From: Amphibalanus amphitrite
Taxonomy: Eukaryota; Arthropoda; Thecostraca; Balanomorpha; Balanidae
Length of the DNA stretch: 64,000 nt
Direction of reading: 5' to 3'
NCBI RefSeq assembly: GCF_019059575.1
Contig: NW_024882204.1
Coordinates: 1 to 64,000, forward strand
Shown here: positions 1 to 13,600 of the stretch, in pieces
Layout: each line of letters begins with the position of its first letter
Numbering within the stretch: the first letter of the stretch is position 1
The notes under the pieces: generated by a model
Told to the model about the DNA's origin: nothing
The model's input: only the letters and a program-made list of their open reading frames with translations
Database searches by the model: none
Translations under genes and position numbers: made by a program

Positions 1-37
1 GTAGTACGAAGCCCCAACAAACACCATGTAAACGTAC

Positions 38-2718
38 CTTCTTTTGGCCTGCCGTTCTGTTTCTAGCTCTTGTTTGAGGCGCGTTCGCTCCTTCTCCAAG
101 GCGTAGGTCACGTCATCACCCTGGGCGGTGTCATGCGCGTGCTTCGCCTTTTCTTCCTCCAGCTCCTGAACGGCCTGGGGTAGGGATGGGACGGTTAGCT
201 GACGGGATAGACAGGTAACCATGGGACTGACGCCAAGTCTGTCGGAGCTAGCGACGACGAGCGACATTGCGGTGATTGGTGTAAAAAGAATTGTGGAGCT
301 TATCCAAAAATACAAACAATCTTTCACAAAAAGAAGAGCAAGTAAAATCCCAGATAGTAGCCCATTAGGTCTCATTGGTACCACAGCTGCTGCTGAGGAC
401 TTACCTTGGCGTGCCGCGCCTCGGCGTCTCGGAGGTACTGAGCCATCTTCAGCTGAGCGGCCCGTTGTGCCAGGATTAGATTCTCCAGCGACGCCATCTG
501 ATTGTCGGCCATCGAACGTATCAACGCCTCGTCCACCTGTGAATGGGGGCAAGGAAACATCAGACTTCGCTGGGCAAGCACGCACGACAGAAATAGTTAT
601 CAGACGTGCACATAATTAAAGACATTCAGTTTTTACCTAAGGCGCACAACTTAAAATGAAGATGAATGATGCCTTTAACAGTAAACGGATATGAGCTAAC
701 CATACCCTCAGAGTTACGACTGTAAGTATATGCAGACGAATTAGATCAGTCGCGTGCATCACCTACCATTTGATGTTTGGCGTGCGTGCTGTCCCTCTGA
801 AGAGCCATCACTGGATCTGTCAGACTGAGTCCCATAGCGAGCCTGACACAGCATGTGCTTCACCTTTTCATTCTGAAACAGATAATCCTTGTGCACCGTA
901 AGACTTCTGTCAAAAGTTGGCATTCGATATTAACTTATAAATCACAGCTGAATCGAGGCAAAACTTCATGCGTAATCGATTACGACTTACGAGCACGCAC
1001 GATAACAATCACGTAATGCATCTAAGTACTATCGAAAAACGCATTAACTAGTACACTTCACGTTTTACATTCAGCATAAAACCTATGGTAGGCCTTGGCC
1101 AAAATGAGACACACTAAGGAAAGAGCTGCAAGTGAAACGAGCACTTCTAAACGAAAAAGTCGTGATGTAACGCAACAGATTTCGACTTTTGATCTCCCGT
1201 GGATCCGGGGAAGACGTTAACAGCGTTCTTCCTGCCAGTGTGATATCATTGGCGCCAGGCAAGAGCCAGACATGCGCTCCAGCCAGAACATTCATCGTCG
1301 GGATACATCCGGGGCGCGCACTACACCCTTATGGCCACTGGACTGGTCTTGGGTGATCACATTCGTACCACATCTCAGTGGCAGCTCACTCAGGCCACTG
1401 GCGAAGCTGCCAAATTACCCAACACACCATTAAGATGATTTTATGTGTGTCAATCAGATCCTGAGACCTGGGACCATTACCTACCTTCTCAGCGCACTCT
1501 ATGAACCAGTAATTATAGTAATGCATATTCAAAGCCTTATTCATCCTTATTTTGGTCTGATTCATCTCCAAATAGTTAGCAAAACTGTGAAGGCAAGTGA
1601 GATGACAATGCTAGAAGTAATTGTTAAAAAGGCATGCTGTTACTTATGATAGCAGGCAATGGCAAAGCATTCCATCATGTCAGGACTCAGGTGAGTCAGG
1701 TGAGTGGTAAGCACAGGACTGGGTGTCAAGAGACAATACTTGCTCATCTGAACTTGGTCCTGTATGGTTCTCATACTGTTTGCTAATATTCAAAAGGAAA
1801 ATAAGAGCATTTATGCCCACATGCATCTGATGCATGTTTGACCTATAGCTCCCCAAGGCCATAGGATTGGGAAGTTCAGGAATCCCACATGCTTTTAAGA
1901 TTTCATAGGCTCATCACAACCATAAGGGGTGTGTACTCTTGAGTAAATTCTAATGTAATTTGAAAATGGCAACAAGTCTTCCGAAACAACTTCGAGAACA
2001 TTGATCGTATTTGTGTATCAGTGTGTTTAATTCAAAATATTTGTAAAAATGTGCAAAACTATTTAATGATGCAATGCAGAACCACACTGGTACATTTAGA
2101 ACAAAACAAGGAAATCTAGCATATCACATATCTGATCCTTACCTTCAATGTTGCTATCACAACATCACGGGCTTGTAGCTCTCCCTCTAGGCAGCTGAGC
2201 AGCTTGAGCAAATCAGCTTTGCTAAGCTCCATTTTAGGATTTCTCTGTAAAGGAGATTTTAGTCACTGAAGTCATTGAAGGTGAGAAGTGAGAATGGCAA
2301 CAAAGAGTGCACACAAGGTTTACAGATCATCAGCCACAAAGTGGTCAGTCACAACTATAAGCAAACCATAGACCCCTTGCAACCACAAACATATTTGATA
2401 TTTTAGGGAAAACCATCTAAAAACCAAGTAAAAAAGCAAGGAACTACTGGAAAATAAGCCAAATAGCCATTAACCCTTAGCCATTAACATCCTGACAAGT
2501 GACATGTAGGTACCAAGGTCTTGTTGATAAACATAGGCTGAGGCATTATTAATATTCAGCATTCCACTTACCTTTAATGTAACAGGATCAATATCTGGAG
2601 GCTCATAATTTTGTCCTGAATCATTACTGCTCATCGCTGCCTGTGTATCCTTCGGAATAGCTCCGTGCGTACTGGCTCCACCATTACTTGGTGAATTTGA
2701 AGACATTTTGGAAGCCAT
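38..2718 (-). CDS. CTTNBP2NL: Cortactin-binding protein 2 N-terminal family protein (CTTNBP2NL/Nausicaa type), 5' part
   Basis: Five coding exons on the minus strand: 2572-2718 (ATG at 2716-2718), 2143-2244, 767-872, 405-536 and 38-174. The gene continues past the left edge. All introns are GT-AG. Exon 2 encodes the family hallmark MELSKADLLKLLS...EGELQARDVVIATLK; exon 3 encodes EKVKHMLCQARYG, then DPVMALQRDS in another frame; exons 4-5 encode a long charged coiled coil (VDEALIRSMADNQMASLE..., then AVQELEEEKAKHAH...LEKERTRLKQELETERQ). This is the CortBP2 coiled-coil domain of proteins that bind cortactin or filamin and tune branched actin. Residues 1-49 are Ser/Asn-rich and not conserved. Exon 3 is 106 nt where 105 would keep phase, and the frame changes exactly inside the conserved block, so one base is extra near 831-833. 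CTTNBP2, CTTNBP2NL and FILIP1 cannot be separated without the C-terminus. Confidence 0.88.
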
Positions 2719-4655
2719 GACAAAGTTGCTTGTAAAATTACAACTCTGAGCTTGATGCCACTAGCAAGTGTATATAGTATGATGTGCTAAGATGTAAAAG
2801 TTTATGATTAAGTGACAAATGTTGCCCAGATTATAGTGTGCATCATCTATCAGCAAACACTTCTTCAGATTTCATCTGTAAAGCTGGGCCATCAAGAACT
2901 TCAAGCTTTTCAATAGATCATGCCTTACTTTTCAAGAAACATTCATCAGATTTACTTCTGAAAGTTATCCAAAATCTTTCAACTGTTGTAACGACACGTT
3001 CAGATTTCTTGCAAGGCTGAGGCCACGGTCCCCAGCCTTTGATCTTGCAAGGTTTTATAATGTAATACCACACCAACTGTATTACTTCAATTATGAAATC
3101 AACCTCAACTATTTCATTTATAAGAATATGCACAAGTTATGCGATTATCCCGTGTCTGAGCGGCCAAGATCACATAAGAAAACACAAAAGTCACAAAACA
3201 CAGTGCAAAACACACAGACACACAACACCATCGCCACCATCGCCCACTTTCTGTGATTTGAGACAAAAGCACCATCTCCATGCCTTAGGAATTAGCGACT
3301 AAATTTTAGACGCTCGGTAAGATACAAAATTAAACAAAGATTAGCAAGCTAGAGAAATACTGCCCATTCATGTCTGTTTCAGAAATTGTAATCAATACAT
3401 TTTATTATAATTCCGCTGATTTTTTGCAGAACGGCACGATGAAATGCGAATTAAGTTTGATTGAGACTTTTTATGCCAAATTCTTGCATTTGTGGTTGGG
3501 ACTCTACACATAATCTCCAAGAATCTTTGTTGTTTTTAACACAAGTTAAACCACAAAACAAATAATAAGGCCCGATTCTTTCAAGTGAATAGTAAATAAC
3601 AAGCCATAGCTCAAAGGTTTGTATCAAATTATATACGGGAGAAACGTAGGTATAGGTAGAAACAATTTACTAGCCACATCTTACAACATTTTTACCAATT
3701 AAATCCCAGTTCTTTGTTGAGGTATACATTGACGTCATAAAAACGTTCAGCTTTGAACAAACTGTAAAGCGAGAAATTCAAAAAAATTGAAAGAATCAAA
3801 ATAAGCAACCGATGATTTGTTATTTACACCAACTCCGAATAAAGTTTGCGAGAAATTTCTTATTTTCATTTCCTTCACTCCCACGCGAATCTGAATGTCT
3901 GGCGCTAGGCAGCACCGTGAATGGTGCTTGTTTTGAGCCTTTGATGTCATAAGTTTACCGAAATTATTATACCGAAGTCCCTTTGACACTCAGGTTGTGT
4001 TCCAGTCACAGTTTTGTTTCTTGTGGGGTTTGTGTCTTCTTGATTCTTGATGGGAGGAGTGTTGGGATGCGGTAACTGGTGTCGGGTAAATAAGGAAAAA
4101 TCGGGGATTAACACTTGATTTTGGGCTGCGAGTGGTGTTTGCGTGTTCGATCATAGAGCATTTGCTTGTTTGATTTCTCTGAAGGACTATTCCTGGCGCG
4201 TAGCAAAGTGAAAGAAACTGAAAAATTTGGTGAGTTTAGCTGATCCCAAATTATTTATCAATTTACTGACAATAATTTGTGCATTATGCATCATTCACAC
4301 CTCAAGTGGATGGGAATTGAATGTATGAAATTACGCAGCGATTTTATCTTGATCATATGATCATTTTGATTGATTACAATTATTTGAGTTGAAATTCAGA
4401 CTTCAGGGTCTTTTTTCGCTACACCAAAACTATAGTCTGACAAACCTAAGAAGCACTGGAGCTAAGGCACCTGGAAGCACTTAACATTTGCATTGGACGT
4501 TAGAGATAGCTTACCTACCTGTACTTTAATTTGACAAATTATCTCAGGCATATGTGCTGTCAAGATGGTACCTTACTATTGACATTTATTTCAGAGTGCA
4601 GCCTGGCCATTTGCTCTGTGCCTGTCAGAGTGCCAGGCTCCTTTGAGTAACAGCC
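2719..4655. promoter_or_regulatory. Intergenic region between two divergent genes (CTTNBP2-like and PGRMC)
   Basis: The start codons of the two divergent genes lie 1.9 kb apart, so both promoters and 5' leaders should fall here. A good acceptor (TTATTTCAG) ends at 4594, 61 bases before the PGRMC ATG, and a good donor (TTG|GTGAGTT) starts at 4230. This suggests a non-coding first exon for PGRMC ending at 4229. The rest is AT-rich and no protein-coding signal was seen. Confidence 0.45.
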
Positions 4656-7600
4656 ATGGCAGCAGAGGGTGGTGAGGAGCCAGCCGGAGCGGCACCAGCG
4701 GCCGAGACTGGTGGCCTGTGGGAGGCGTTCTGCGCAGAGCTCCAGAGTCCTGCCAACATCCTGCTCATCTGCGCCTGCCTCTACATCGTCTACAAGCTGT
4801 GGGTGCGTCAGCGAGAGGAGCGCGCGCCGCCACCGCCGGCCGAGCCGCAGCTGCCACCGCTCAAACGTCAGGACTTCACGCTGGAACAACTCAAAGTGTA
4901 CGACGGCACGGAGCAGTGTGACGGCCGCGTCCTGGTGGCCGTCAACTATAAGGTGTTCGACGTGACCAGAGGAAAACGCTTCTACGGACCCGGTGAGTGC
5001 TGCATAAAGGACGACCATGCAACTATCCACGATGGCTACCAAACTGTGGGGTACTGTATAGGGAATAGGCCGAATATGAAAAATATCCTGAAACCTTGGT
5101 TAGCTCAGCTCATGTGCCAGGTCTCAAAAACACACTTTGTTTTCTACTCCTTGGTTATCTAGGTTGCATCGTTACGGTTCCGTAATAGGTATGTGTGGGG
5201 GAGAATGAAGTTGCTGATAATCGGGGGTTGTTGCAAACCGGCGTTGCAAGCTCCCTATTTTGGAATGCATGGTATGCGCCTGCTCACTGCACGGCTGACG
5301 ACCAATGCCGAGCTGCCGGCGCCCCTTGTATGGTGCCGCGGAGCCGACCTCCAAGCACGGGGCTGAGGGGAGGGACAGGGACCGCAGGGGTAGCGCTACA
5401 CAGGAGCCGCAGGCACGGCTTGTTGCACCCGTGCGCCCGATAGCGATCATAGACCACACACAATGTCCACGCGTACGTCATTTTCCCGTCCATGCCGGGC
5501 CCGGTTGTATTTGCTATCTATCCGCTCAGCTTTCTAACAGTTGTGATAATTTTTTTTTCCGGTTAACCGCCGTTTTGTTAGGTGATTTCTGAAGTAGTAT
5601 GACCAAACGTTTTCAAGATGAGGTCCACATCAGATGTCCGACAGATTCATCCAACGGAAACATAGCCAGTGGCTATGTTTCCGTTGGATGAATAGGGCAC
5701 GTGTGGCGTCTCGGAGGGTACCGCGGCTGTGCCGGTGGTCGGCCGAGCTAGACAGGGGGTGGGGAGGGGACGGGAGGCCACACAGGTGGGTGTCTGTGTG
5801 CGGAGTCCGTCCCTGTGTCTGAGTTGTCAGAGGAACAGAGGCGACCACAGGCAGAGAAACGCTGCAGCTCACGGTGCTGGAGATGCACCACTCTGCCCCG
5901 GTTCATTGAAGAGTCCGATTTAACCTTTCGGATTGGGTATAGATCGAACTATACCGAGATTACCACAGAAATCGGCTTTTTTCACTCGATAACGGGGCAG
6001 TTTCGAGTTCGACATATGGTTTACAACTTACACGTGTTGCTTGTTGTCGCGAGGATAGTGGGCAGTGCGCTAATCTAGTCAACTGGGTTCCATTGGATTG
6101 AAAGGACCGGTAGATCGTAAGAGCCGCTTCAAGTCCGCCGTCGTTTTATCATCGTGCTTCTGTCGTCCGAATGGCCTGATCGGGCAGTGTGGAAATTGGT
6201 GTGGGCTGACGGTGGGACCTGATATTGGCTGGATGACGGACAAACTGACTGACCGACTGGGGACCGTCGACCGACCGACGGATATATGGATTTAAAGGCA
6301 CTGGCTAGCTGTCGGTGGACCATGACGGCCCGATGGCGGTCGCCGCTCCCCGATGGCGCCCCGGCTGCTGTGGCCTGTTCCGCCGGCCGTGACCTTGGAG
6401 CAGACTGCGCTGGCACCGTGCCAATTCCGTGCCGCCTGCCTGACCCCTCCCCATTCGCCGAACGACCCGCCGGACTGTGGCAGCGCCTATCCTCCCCCCC
6501 CCCCAGGCCCGGCGGTGAACTCCTGAAGCGTGATAACTGGGCTTTCACACGATTATCTTGCTGTCACATGTTGCACAGACTGCCTGTTTTCAAGTGGCTG
6601 GTAAAACCTTGGTAAACGGTACTCACTATCCTTGCAGTACTTGCGATTTAGTATTGCAGTGCAATGTTTGTGCTGTTATCATTTAGCGTGGTCTGCATAA
6701 AATACGAGCGTTTTCACTTTTCAGGGTTATTGCAGACTGCTGTGTCATTCTGTTCTCTACTGTTGCAGCGTTAGGTACTCGCTTTGTTTTCCATAATATT
6801 GCGATGTTTTCATGCAGATAACCGTAGACGTTTCATCGGTAGGTAATTAATGCTTACCACCCAGCAGTGCTTCGGGTAACCGCCATTCTGGCTGCAAGTG
6901 TTGAATGCAAATGTGTTCCACCTGTAAACATGTCCTGTGCCAGCACTAACAACATTCTAGTAACTACGTACCCAGCTGACCATTGTATTTTTGAACCAAC
7001 CAACTGACCTCTCATGACCTGGCCTCAGCCTGACCTACCTAACGCTTCTGTGTGTTCGTTTTCGACAGGCGGGCCATACGCGGCGTTTGCCGGCAAAGAC
7101 GCATCCCGCGGCCTGGCCACCTTCTCGGTGGAGGGCGTCGACGACCGCTTCGACGACCTCAGCGACCTGACGCCGATGCAGATGGAGTCGGTGCGCGAGT
7201 GGGAGGCCCAGTTCACTGGTGAGTTCGCCGCTGTTACCGGTCCGACGCTGCCTGACCGGTAACAGCTTCAGTGGATTCCTTAGTTTGGAATCTGAACATC
7301 TGAACCGTTCATAGTCCGTGACTCCGTTGGCCTGTTTGTTCGCCTTTTATTTGGGCTAGTCAGGACGAGCAACCGGCTAGTTATCTAGTATCGTGATCGC
7401 AGGGAGCCGACGACCGCTCGCAAGCTGTTATGATTTGTTGCCCAATTCGTTATGTTTTTTTAGAGATTCGTGACTGTGACGTCATCTCCAATCTCCTAGA
7501 AGGTCCGTCGCTCTCACCATCATAGGGGCTGTAGCTCAAGTGGTAGAGCGCTCGCTTAGCATGTGAGAGGTACGGGGATCGATACCCCGCAGCTCCAGCG

Positions 7601-10600
7601 TTTTCGACATTCGGCGGTTGGTATGGTACAGGCTTCCGACGTTTGTAAGGCCTACCCTCATCGGAAATGGATCGCACCTGAAAATCCGTTGCTTGAGCTT
7701 GTTAAAGGGACTTATTTTTGTATCATATGCTCCCTAAATCATGCGAATCACGCTGAACAAGTACTGATCGAGCATCAGAAGTCGCTCGCCGGCTAATCCC
7801 GCCGTCGCCGATAATGCCGATATCGCTGTCGGTGTCGCCGCGCTGTATTCGGTCTTCTCGAGGGACGACGATCTCGTGTTTGCACTCTACTGATTATTAG
7901 CGCCTCTTGTCTGTCCCGATCAAGGGTCGAGCCCCTCTCCTTGTTTACCCATCGCCCCGCCCTCGTCTACCACGCTCAGAACCTCTGTAATCTCTGCGTC
8001 TGTGCCGGCCGTGGCGGGTCTATGGCGGCGGACAGGGCCGCGCTAGGCCGTGTTTGGTACGGCGTAGCCTTAACTGGCAGCCACGGCCTTTTCAATCATC
8101 GTCAGTTATATGACGGGAGCGAGAGGAATGGTATGAACTGCGGCCCATTGTATGGCTGTTCCCGATCGGTGTGGCATCAAGTGGCTAGTGATGCAAATAT
8201 AAGCCCCAGTCCAGCGCCGGGCCAAAACAGCAGCTCCTTAGCGTGTCGACTGTCGAAGCTCGGACAGCTTTCCTATTCGGGCTGTGTTGCCGTCACCGGC
8301 GGCGTCCGTGGGCCGTGGCCGCCAGTTTTTGTTGCCTGTCGCCCAGCCGGCCTAGCCGACCACTCGGCTTTCGGCGCTGCAGCTGTGAAGGCCGGCGGGC
8401 CAACACATGCAGTGGCACACGCCACACGGTCCGACGGCGCCTGTCCCGCGAGCTGGGTCACAATAGGGTGGGAAGACGAAAGACGGCCATGACGATAGGC
8501 CATGACACTTGGAGTTCCAATGGGCATCAACTGCCGTAGTCAGCCAGGAAGCGCTGGTATCTTTATCCGGCGACTGAATAAATGTCTCGAGTCTCCGAAT
8601 AGAAATTGCAAAGAATGTCCATCCAGGCTGCGATTCCGTTTCATTGAAAGCAATGCATCCCATGTGCTAGTTGCGAAACTATGCTGGTATAGCGTGCCAT
8701 TTATAGATTGTTCCTTATCACTCCTGCACATTGCACTGCAGTGGCGGTCTGCACCACTTAGGTATGCTTGTAAAAATGTCTGCAGCAGACCTGAACTCAC
8801 CCCGTTCCGGAATTCGGGGCCAACCTGGCAGAAAGCTGCACAGACACCTGCGCGCTGTAGCTCAGTCTGGAATTGGACGGCGGCGGCGGAAAGGGCCGAC
8901 CTTTTGGGTCTCCGTGATCTCATTCAGTAACAAAAGCCGGCGGTCGGGGCGGGGCGGCGCCAGCCTATCTTCGGAGCCAGCTCTTGACGACTGGGGGTCG
9001 CTCGGGTCAACAGTCAGCCCGGCTCGTCAATAGCAGGCCAGTTGATCGCTGATATCTACGTTGAACAATCTGGTGTAGATAGCTTTACCGGACGATGCAG
9101 TCTATGGAGCCTAACCGGGCGGTTGCTGGTCGGGCAAACAGGGACCCCAGCGGCACTGGTCCTGGGCTGGCGGCGTCTCTGGCAACTCGCCGAGTCCCGA
9201 CTGGCCCGTGTTGATCACGAGCCGGGCCGCTTTGCTCTCGTTGAACCCCGCTGCTACAGAGATAGCGCTGCCAGTGCAGTGACCGACCTTCGTGCCGGGC
9301 TGGGCTGGTTAGTTAGGTCGTGATTGGCTTAACTCAGAAACCAGTGGGAAGAGCGGCGAATGGGGGAGAAATTGAACAGTTTATCCCTTCTAGTCTCTAA
9401 AGGAAACGAGGAGTTAAGATGTTGGCCGAATGTGGATGTTGCTTGCAGTTCACTGTTTAAAAGTTCGTTTTGTATTTACTTCGCACACGGTCACGAAGCC
9501 GTCGAGGGTTTGGCGGCTGTGTGCCCAATCTCCACACCTACCAACCGGTCGTAAATACTGATCCGCCCCCCCCCCCCCTCCCCGGACCCGGGTCAGAGGT
9601 CGACCCGGCCCACAGAGCGGTGTGGCCCCGGGGGCGGGGATGCCTCTGTTGATGTGGGCGCTGAGCCGGCCCGCGGGCACACGGACTGGGCACACCAGAC
9701 GTGCTACGCTGTCATGGAAAACAAACAGATGCTGGGAGGGATGTGTTGACCTTTCAACACCGTCATTGACGTGCCCCCGCAGCCTGAATGCTCTGCATAT
9801 GTTAATTTTACTTGGATGGTATGGGGGACTGTTTATTGACGGAAGTCATGAATGACACTTTCATTCATCTTGGCTATGGTTTTCACCGACATGTATCGTT
9901 ATAGAAATGGATCCTGATCGCTCTCCTTTTTCTTCTCCCTCCCATATCCGCCTTCAAAGAAGCCTGATGTCGATCATATGCTGAAAATTATTCAATCGAT
10001 GCACAAGGAACCTCGATGTTTACTGGGCCTGGGTCTGTCAGCGAATCGTTCTTTGTGGGACGCTGTTTGTTTATGAGATTCCCGAAATACTCCCTGCTAG
10101 TGTACTCTGACCCCGTTTGGTGCACGCACATCGTTCGAAGTTCGCTTGACAAGTGTTTGGGGTGCCTAACATCCGCGGCCAGTCAGCTATCTGCGTGTTT
10201 GCTTTGTATGCACTTCCTGCTCGCGGGCTGCCGCATATGTGCGGCCGCGACGGTTCTTCTTTGTGAATGGGAGGGATGAGGGCTTCGTCAGTGTTTGTGA
10301 CTGTCGTCCTTAGTCTTCTCATCTATTAACTACTGGATTATTCACATTTTCGCTGCTCATCTCTTGAACTCCGTCTCCTCCCTATGTATGGAAAGTTATT
10401 TAATCGCCCTAGGATCTCTCGACCCCCCTCACGTCACTTGGAATGTGTGGTGTGTTCTCTCACCGCCGTGTCTTTCTCCCACAGATCGTTACGTATACGT
10501 CGGTAAGCTGCTGAAGCCGGGAGAGAGGCCCTCTGAATACACAGACGACGAGGAGGCGTCCGGCACGGCCGACAGCCCGCGGCCCGACCAGCCGTCCGGC

Positions 10601-10618
10601 GACAAGAAGACCGACTGA
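4656..10618 (+). CDS. PGRMC1: Membrane-associated progesterone receptor component (cytochrome b5 / MAPR family), complete
   Basis: Three exons, 4656-4992, 7069-7218 and 10485-10618, total 621 nt and encode 206 aa with GT-AG junctions and consistent phases. Residues 33-50 (PANILLICACLYIVYKLWV) form one N-terminal membrane anchor, followed by a Pro-rich linker. A cytochrome b5-like MAPR domain runs from about residue 73 to 170, with YKVFDVTRGKRFYGPGGPY, AGKDASRGLATFS and FDDLSDLTPMQMESVREWE. Tyr116 in GGPY matches the haem-ligating Tyr of human PGRMC1, and Tyr110 matches its neighbouring conserved Tyr. The tail is acidic and Ser/Thr-rich (PSEYTDDEEASG), resembling the CK2-type phosphorylation region of the family. 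Such proteins sit in ER and other membranes, bind haem and support P450 enzymes and sterol metabolism. PGRMC1 and PGRMC2 are not distinguished here. The start is the first ATG, ahead of the membrane segment. Confidence 0.96.
5645..5693. repeat. 49-bp perfect palindrome (24-bp arms, 1-base spacer)
   Basis: In PGRMC intron 1, 24 bases starting ATTCATCCAACGGAAACATA are followed by one G and then their exact reverse complement. The match is perfect. It could be the remnant of a foldback element or form a strong hairpin in the pre-mRNA. Confidence 0.9.
7525..7597 (+). tRNA. tRNA-Ala (anticodon AGC)
   Basis: A 73-nt cloverleaf. The acceptor stem GGGGCTG pairs with CAGCTCC and contains the G3:U70 wobble pair that is the identity element of alanine tRNAs. 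The D arm is GCTC...GAGC, the anticodon stem CTCGC/GTGAG encloses loop TTAGCAT (anticodon AGC), and the T arm CGGGG/CCCCG encloses ATCGATA. The discriminator base is A. A TTTT run at 7600-7603 fits RNA polymerase III termination. The internal A box (TAGCTCAAGTGGTAGAGC) and B box (GGGGATCGATACCCC) are intact. It lies in intron 2 of the PGRMC gene on the same strand. Confidence 0.97.
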
Positions 10619-13600
10619 GTCGCCCCTCTCAGACCCGAGAGCGATCATCGAATAGCCCGAGTGCGGGCGGCGACCGGCTCCGCTCGCGCGGCGTGTGGCG
10701 GCCGCGCAGTGGTGCGCGGTCCGTGTGCTGTGGGCGCCAGTGGTGATGCCAGTGGTGCTGTCTCTGGTGCCGTGAGTGGTGCCGCCTCTCTGGTGTCGGC
10801 AGTGGTGCCAGTTTCCTCTGATACGGCCCGGCCCAGCCGGATGCCGTCTCGTTTTATTGCGCGCCCGTCTATGCGCCCCGGCTGTCTGCTGGCCCAGCCT
10901 GCCCCGTTGCTGTTCCGTTTGCGTTTCTTACATTGTTCGTTTGGGGCAGGCCGCCGCTGTGTGTGCATGAGTGAACACGTGACCGCTGGCCGCGCCGGCT
11001 GCGGCGCCGCGGCACAGGTCACGTGATATGGTGGCGGCCCTAGGGCAGATATTAATCAGCTGAGCACCGCTCGCAGGCAGTTTCTGCAAATATATTATGT
11101 ACTATGGAACGAACCATTGAGTGTCGGTGGATGTGCCGTTGGGTCGCATGGTCTCCTTGTCGCCACGCCGGACGGACAGGGTCAGACGATCGGGCGGCCG
11201 GAAATGTAGGATCGACACGGCTCGATACCATCGCATGAATGCGCCATCGCAGGGCGGACCTATCGCCTGAATGGAGTACAAACGCCGAACGGTAGATGCC
11301 CGTGTGGCCTTGGCCCGCCACACAAACAAAGACAGGCACCACGTTTCGAGTTGTTTCTGCTCCACACCACCGCCTTACTGACTGACGCCATCGGTTACAT
11401 CTAGTGCGAGTGCTCGAACCTTCACCCATGATGACTCTTAGACGGGCTGTTGCTATGCCATGTTTTCACATTCCAAAGTGATGTTAACGTATGAAACGGT
11501 CGTCGCCACTGTTACATTCGAGCCGAGGCACTAGGATGTCATTTTAACCTGCTGTATACAGCTCGAGACTCGCGAGTGTTACCTCGTCCAGGCAGTGCGC
11601 CCCACCCGGCAATGAAAATACCGTGGCCGGGTGGCCGCCCACCTGTGCGCCGGTGCCGGGCACTGGGCAGGCGGCTGCCGACCGTGCCGTCTGTGCCGTA
11701 TCGATTGCCGCCCGTCGAGAGGGTCACCGACGGGTGCCATAGGCCCGTTCAGTGTCGACAGGAATACACGACCGACGCGTAACAGACACAGGTACGAACC
11801 ATGGAAAGTGTCGTGGGGTTGTGGGTACCACGGACAGGATAAATCGTGGGAACTATGTTGGTTACGGAAAGCTGACGCGTCGTAAGGGCTTTAGATCATG
11901 TCACTCCTGGCGTCGCCGACTGGTCTTTATCCGGACTCCTATGGGAGCCAACGATGAGCTTTGCGTGCAGGGTGTAAAGAGTACAACACTAGAAGCAATA
12001 GCTCGTATAGGGGTAGTACGTTTGAGTCAAAGGTACTGCGGTCTGGCGCTCTTGCGGCGCTCACACACTCCGCCGCTACGGACGGCAACACTTGTGGCCA
12101 CAGCTATGACCCTGACGCAGAGGTCACACTTGTGTTGTTGAAGCTGTTTTGGTGTTGATTGTGAAGCGCTTACTCATCAGTGGTACGCAACTATGAAAAT
12201 AAGCGAGTTGAAACGCTGCAGGTTGTTCGATCCCAGGTGGGCGGTGAAGCGTATCTGAATAACCATTCGCATGCCGTGCCTGTCTTATTCTGCCGTCATG
12301 GTGCCTGTCGGGACTAGTGAACTGATGAATGCCCCAGTCGCTGCTCTGACCATCTGGACTCGGGGTTTGTAAACAATCGCCGCCATCACTCGACAGGCTC
12401 ACCGGTCAACACCAAACTCACAGTCATCGCCTGACAGTCGCTGCCAGTCAGTCGCAAAAAAAGGAATATTGGTCGCTAAAGCCTCAGCCATCTTCAGTCT
12501 CCTCCTGTCATTCACAACAGCCTTGCCTCAGAAACTTAATACGTTCCAAAACGCTGGAGTAGGCGCGTATACGTATATTTTCGAAGATATGCCGGGCCGG
12601 CGGGGCCTTCACCCGGTATAACTGCGCGGAGCTGACCGCCCACTGGCCGACCGCTCCTCCAGCGACTAGAACCGCGCTCCTGGGCGCCAGGCGCGCTCAC
12701 AGCACGCACATACACACACTGACCCAAACAGACGCTCCCCGCGGGCACCTCACACGACACGCGCCATCGGCCTATTGCTTCACATCGCCGACACTCTGGA
12801 ATGATCCTCTGTGAGTCTTTAGCTGGTAGCTCGCGGCCACAAAGTGACGGCAAATAACGCGAGACCAGCTACGCCCAGCCGACAGTCCACCGACTAACTA
12901 CCGACAACAGTTCATCATGCGGTTGTCAGTTGAGGACTATCCGCTCATGCGCAGTCGGTCGACAGACCTGACTCATTGCACAGCTCCGTCCATCCACGGA
13001 CCGAACCGTCACACTGCACACACGGACAAGCGGACAATGAAGGCGATGCACATTACCACAGACATACACACAAGATGTGCGCTCACGGAAGCCAACACAA
13101 ACAACATGATGGTAAACAATAATGTGCGCAATGGACAATGAGACGGACGTTATGACGAAATAGCGTGCGCGATCGTGACTGAGTACATAGTGACATCGAC
13201 GCAGGACCTGACTGGACTATTATTAGGCATCAAGCCGCGTGCTCCACAAAACGACGCGCGCTTCCACAAATGCAGACTCGATGTCATCAATTTCCATCCA
13301 CACACCACTATGTAATTATGCATGATTCGGCTATAAATAGTGTCCAACAAGCTCTTTAGCACAGGTTTTCAAGCATACGGCCTTCCTTGCCAGCTACGTT
13401 TAGCGGAACAGATTTAACTGCGGTTTTCTAGGTGGTTCAGCATGCACAGGAAATATGCGCAATTACCCATGTTTGCCGGTGTGTGGAATGGAACAACCGC
13501 TACACTTACTCGCGAATCAAAGAAGAAAGAACATCCGTACACGCTTTAATCGGTACAAACGTGTTCCAATACTTACGGAATACCCTATGAGCCGGTACTG

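Noticed and set aside
8850..8875. Sequence resembling a tRNA A box (GCTGTAGCTCAGTCTGG)
   Set aside because: No matching acceptor stem, anticodon arm or T arm follows, so it is not a tRNA.
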